A stretch of 8,707 nt of DNA from Desulfurococcales archaeon (GTDB lineage: Archaea; Thermoproteota; Thermoprotei_A; Sulfolobales; Desulfurococcaceae): NCBI GenBank assembly GCA_027064845.1, contig JAMOPC010000390.1, positions 1 through 8,707 of the forward strand, written 5' to 3'. Below the pieces are notes generated by a model, which ran no database searches, was not told the origin of the DNA, and saw nothing but the letters and a program-made list of their open reading frames with translations. Position 1 is the first letter of the stretch. Each line of letters starts with the position of its first letter. The position numbers and the translations under genes were made by a program. Of this stretch, positions 6,160 through 8,707 are shown piece after piece.

Positions 6160-6268
6160 ATTTTTTCAAATAAATAGCTATTAATTCAAATATAAGAGCT
6201 AGTATAGCGGAAGCAAATGCTAGTACTAACCAGGGGTTTTCACTAAGCGTACTATATCCTCCCCCCTT
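6119..6268 (-). other. Out-of-frame C-terminal membrane anchor of the upstream propeller gene
   Basis: In the frame shifted by one base from the propeller gene, the minus strand is open from 6268 to a TAA at 6119-6121. It encodes a glycine-rich linker, SENPW, a 22-residue hydrophobic helix (WLVLAFASAILALIFELIAI then YL) and a basic tail (KKSRKENAGKQRPHQ). A TAG at 6269-6271 closes the frame upstream, and no ATG, GTG or TTG precedes the helix, so it cannot be an independent gene. Reading the six Gs at 6261-6266 as seven joins it exactly after Gly645 of the propeller protein, giving a product of about 690 residues. It overlaps the end of the opposite coiled-coil gene. Confidence 0.7.
6161..6166 (+). 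terminator. T-rich tract, candidate operon terminator
   Basis: A TTTTTT run begins one base after the microprotein stop codon, followed by more AT-rich sequence. Archaeal transcription often ends at such U-rich tracts without a hairpin. The tract lies inside the reverse-strand tail frame, so it could simply be coding (Lys codons) there. Confidence 0.3.
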
Positions 6269-8196
6269 CTAACAATATATGCTATACCTGTTGGAAGCTC
6301 TACAATTGCTTCATCAGGTATAAGTCCGTATGTTTCGATCTCATTCCAACCCGGTACTAGGTCATGAACTATCGTGTACTCAGTTGTTTTTGAACGCAAT
6401 ATTATTTTAGCTGCTCTAATGCTTATTGGAGACCAAATATAAGAGGTTTCACCGATCACTCTTAGGTATAATGGGAGTATGTCATAATCGACTCTAAACT
6501 TTGTTCTAAGTTCTTCTCCATATTTCTTCCTTCTAAGCCATGCTGAAATGTTGATTATTGTTTCATAGACACCCATTTTAGCCCATAAGACGTATAATGG
6601 TACGACATGTTTACCTGGCTTAAGGTTCCTTAATACATTTGTCGTAGCATAAATGTATCCATCAATATTTGTCATAGTCACATATAGTTCTTCAACGGGA
6701 GATACTAGCTCGAAGGATAATGGAATGAATGCGCCCATTTCGCTAGGAACTATTGTTGATTGTATGGATAGTTTCCTGAATAAGCTTTCTAGCTCTGCAA
6801 CTGATATGTTGAGATCAGTTAATATTGGTAGGAAACCAGCTACTTCTATCATGAGCCTTGTAGTGTATTTTCCAGGTTTTGTCCCATGATCGGATATTAC
6901 TAGTTTATTCTCGATAATACCTATTTTTAGCCTTGGAGGAGTGGGTTTTACGATCTTGATCTTGGGGATTACTTCTTCTAATTCTATCTCAGCTGTCCCA
7001 CCAGATGTTATTTCAACATCTCTTAGTTTAAACACCACGTTCTCGCTATAAGTAACATATGCTACTCTGGGTATCCCGCCTGGAGTAGTATATCCTATTA
7101 ATATGTCTTCTCCCTGTATAGTTATTCCGTTTATTGAGCCGGGTATCTTATATTCTGTTGTTTTCTTAAATCCTGTGGTTTCTCTTATGTAGAGGTGAAG
7201 TATGTCATCGTGTGCAACGAGTAAGTATTTATCCGACATTGAACAAGCAGTGATCTTTTCTGGGACATGTTTAGTCCAAATAACATCTCCGCTAAGAGCA
7301 TCTAGTACATATATATCGTTATCTGTATATGCAAGTAATACTTCCTCACGTGTGTAAATATAGGGTGTTCTAACAGGTAAACCGAATTTCTTTGACCAAA
7401 TAATTCTCTTATCTTTTAAGCTAAATCCAATTAGCTCGATGGAGTTATTGAGAACTATGATCTCATCACTAATATTATAGTATACAATACTGTTTGGTAT
7501 AAGATGTGTTCTTGGGATATGAGTTCTTGATAACTTGTATTTCTTAATGGAGCCATCCCATAACATGAAGTATAATATAATATCTTTATCCCTAAGATCC
7601 ATGTATGAGAACCATAATCCATTCCATCCACTTGATATTAATTTATTGTATTCTTTTCTGCTGTATTTTGACTCTCTTTTTTGATATATAAGATGATCCT
7701 TGCAACGTGTGCCAGGAGCACCACCCGTATGAACTACTGCTACAATATTATACCCAGCTATTCCAAGATCTACATGCTCTATTCTACACTTCTTTCTGGA
7801 TAAGAAACCTTTCTCAACATCTGTTATTCTATAAATTGTTCTTTTACCCTCAATGATCACGAAAGCATGTGAACCATCTATGAGTTTCACTGCCAATGCG
7901 TGATGTAATCCATTAAATACTACTCCATAAAGTGACCCATATATTGGTGTAATACTCAAGTCATTTAATAATAAATGAGTAACACCAGATACTGTTTTAA
8001 CATATGTTCTATAAAGCCTACCCCCACTAGTATACACAAAAGCCCTACTATAAGATAATCCTGGAAAAGGTTCTTCAGTTCCCGTTCTAAACACATAAAT
8101 ACTTCTCGGAGAAGCTGGATCGGGTTCTTCACCAATAGGCTTATCCTCAATAATCATTGGTGTAACAAACAATTTCTCTCTAGTAGTACTTGTCAT
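6226..8196 (-). CDS. Beta-propeller (PQQ/WD-like) and beta-sandwich protein, probably membrane-anchored by a frameshifted tail
   Basis: The uninterrupted frame encodes 656 residues. Residues ~30-390 are short beta strands in a propeller pattern; the clearest PQQ-type blade is at 255-311 (KDKRIIWSKKFG, NDIYVLDALSGDVIWTKHV). Residues ~395-635 look like immunoglobulin-type or CARDB-like beta sandwiches (KPGKYTTRLMIEV, GVYETIINIS, LVPGWNEIE). The N-terminus (MTSTTREKLF) has no signal peptide, and in-frame stops just upstream rule out an earlier start. ATG 8196 is preceded by GTGTGAT ending 5 nt away. The frame ends with an odd EDIVRLVKTPG tail just after a G6 run; the neighbouring frame supplies a typical C-terminal membrane helix (see 6119-6268). 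The function is unknown; propeller folds usually serve as binding scaffolds, and no catalytic motif is recognisable. It is convergent with the tRNA-related operon and divergent from the next gene. Confidence 0.8.
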   Translation of the reverse strand: MTSTTREKLFVTPMIIEDKPIGEEPDPASPRSIYVFRTGTEEPFPGLSYSRAFVYTSGGRLYRTYVKTVSGVTHLLLNDLSITPIYGSLYGVVFNGLHHALAVKLIDGSHAFVIIEGKRTIYRITDVEKGFLSRKKCRIEHVDLGIAGYNIVAVVHTGGAPGTRCKDHLIYQKRESKYSRKEYNKLISSGWNGLWFSYMDLRDKDIILYFMLWDGSIKKYKLSRTHIPRTHLIPNSIVYYNISDEIIVLNNSIELIGFSLKDKRIIWSKKFGLPVRTPYIYTREEVLLAYTDNDIYVLDALSGDVIWTKHVPEKITACSMSDKYLLVAHDDILHLYIRETTGFKKTTEYKIPGSINGITIQGEDILIGYTTPGGIPRVAYVTYSENVVFKLRDVEITSGGTAEIELEEVIPKIKIVKPTPPRLKIGIIENKLVISDHGTKPGKYTTRLMIEVAGFLPILTDLNISVAELESLFRKLSIQSTIVPSEMGAFIPLSFELVSPVEELYVTMTNIDGYIYATTNVLRNLKPGKHVVPLYVLWAKMGVYETIINISAWLRRKKYGEELRTKFRVDYDILPLYLRVIGETSYIWSPISIRAAKIILRSKTTEYTIVHDLVPGWNEIETYGLIPDEAIVELPTGIAYIVRRGEDIVRLVKTPG

Positions 8197-8240
8197 GTTT
8201 TATCACACGCTTCACTAATTAGAATAACTATATCTATACA

Positions 8241-8250
8241 TTAATTATAA
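8241..8250 (-). promoter_or_regulatory. TATA-like box for the propeller gene
   Basis: On the minus strand TTATAATTAA is centred about 50 nt upstream of ATG 8196. It predicts transcription start near 8219 and a leader of ~23 nt that contains the GTGTGAT ribosome binding site (8202-8208). Other AT-rich stretches nearby could substitute. Confidence 0.35.
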
Positions 8251-8298
8251 GTAGGATAAACATATAATAACTGTACTGTTCAACTAATGTGGAATATG

Positions 8299-8306
8299 TA
8301 TTTTTA
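8299..8306 (+). promoter_or_regulatory. TATA-like box for the gene at 8344
   Basis: TATTTTTA predicts a transcription start near 8329, just before the GGGGG (8331-8335) that could act as ribosome binding site for the TTG at 8344. The match is weak; CATATAATAA at 8261-8270 is an alternative that would give a leader of ~50 nt. Confidence 0.25.
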
Positions 8307-8343
8307 CTACAATAGAAGTATTATTGAATAGGGGGTTTCATAA

Positions 8344-8707
8344 TTGCCTGTTAAAAACCTCTGGTCAAGAACACTGCAGAGAAACTGCAGAATAGACGCT
8401 ATAAGATACCAATATGAGTGGATCGAGCTACGCCTTTACTGCAGAGAACAATACCTAAATTATAGAATTAATTCTATAAGTGGAAAGGTTGAGATAAGAA
8501 GATTAGATCACGTTCCTCTTAGAGGAACAGTTGATCATAGGAGAGAGTTTCATACACTCATTTGTTATAGAGGATTAGAGAACCGTGCATGGACTAGAAT
8601 AGTAAAAGTTGTGAACGCAAAAATGGTTTGTAGGAAAGACATATGTGTAGCAGCACTAGCCAAGCCAGGGTTAATTCTAGAGATAAATATATTCAGCGGT
8701 AATGGTG
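8344..8707 (+). CDS. Unrecognised Arg/Cys-rich protein, 3' end missing
   Basis: The frame is open from TTG 8344, directly after an in-frame TAA, to the right edge, giving 121 residues (MPVKNLWSRTLQRNC...). GGGGG at 8331-8335 lies 8 nt upstream and supports the TTG start. The visible part is basic, with Arg at about one residue in eight, and holds five cysteines (15, 33, 74, 96, 101), the last two as CRKDIC. Alternating hydrophobic segments (KVEIRRLDHV, RIVKVVNAKMV, LILEINIF) suggest beta strands. No signal peptide or membrane helix is seen in this part. I do not recognise a family. It is divergent from the propeller gene and may share regulation with it. Codon use (AGA/AGG, ATA) matches the rest of the window, so there is no sign of recent transfer. 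Confidence 0.6.
   Translation, partial: MPVKNLWSRTLQRNCRIDAIRYQYEWIELRLYCREQYLNYRINSISGKVEIRRLDHVPLRGTVDHRREFHTLICYRGLENRAWTRIVKVVNAKMVCRKDICVAALAKPGLILEINIFSGNG

Noticed and set aside
6119..6268. Separate small membrane protein gene on the minus strand
   Set aside because: The frame is closed by TAG at 6269-6271 and has no ATG, GTG or TTG before the transmembrane helix, so it only makes sense as the tail of the upstream gene.
6653..8150. Open frames 6653-6889 (plus) and 7965-8150 (minus) within the propeller gene
   Set aside because: They overlap a long coding frame with consistent beta-rich protein character and have no independent support.
1..8707. CRISPR array, insertion sequence, integrase or attachment site
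   Set aside because: No regularly spaced repeats, transposase-like frame or tRNA-associated duplication was found on either strand.

Overview
The window looks like part of the chromosome of a hyperthermophilic crenarchaeon, most likely an AT-rich member of the Desulfurococcales such as Staphylothermus; the genus is an inference from composition, not a database match. The evidence is an archaeal-type PheS, a HARP/'RNA ligase partner' PIN nuclease, dominant ATA (Ile) and AGA/AGG (Arg) codons, proteins rich in K/E/I, AGGTGAT-like ribosome binding sites, TATA-box promoters and low G+C throughout, apart from one short GC-rich island.

Layout. Positions 1-1323 (minus strand) hold a GlpA-like FAD-dependent dehydrogenase with the start of a [2Fe-2S] BFD-type domain; it is cut by the left edge. 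Positions 1324-1575 form a divergent intergenic region containing a 70-nt GC-rich two-tier hairpin (1412-1481) that no neighbouring gene explains, plus TATA-like boxes. Positions 1576-6159 (plus strand) form a tightly packed five-gene run: pheS, HARP nuclease, RsmB/NSUN-type m5C RNA methyltransferase, radical SAM protein with a C-terminal winged-helix-like region, and a 41-residue coiled-coil microprotein. Gaps are 4, 2, -1 and 1 nt, so they are probably one operon. At least three of the five act on tRNA or structured RNA, suggesting a tRNA maturation and charging cluster in which the radical SAM protein and the microprotein are the unassigned members.

Positions 6226-8196 (minus strand) are convergent with the operon. 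They encode a large beta-propeller (PQQ/WD-like) plus beta-sandwich protein. Its in-frame stop is immediately followed, in another frame that has no start codon of its own, by a perfect C-terminal transmembrane anchor. A single-base slip at a run of six G would join the two, so the gene is either frameshifted (mutation or sequencing error) or uses programmed or transcriptional slippage. Positions 8197-8343 are a short divergent promoter region. From 8344 (plus strand) an unrecognised Arg/Cys-rich protein begins and runs off the right edge.

The two items most worth following up are the hidden membrane anchor at the G6 run and the GC-rich hairpin between glpA-like and pheS. No CRISPR array, insertion sequence, tRNA or rRNA was seen.
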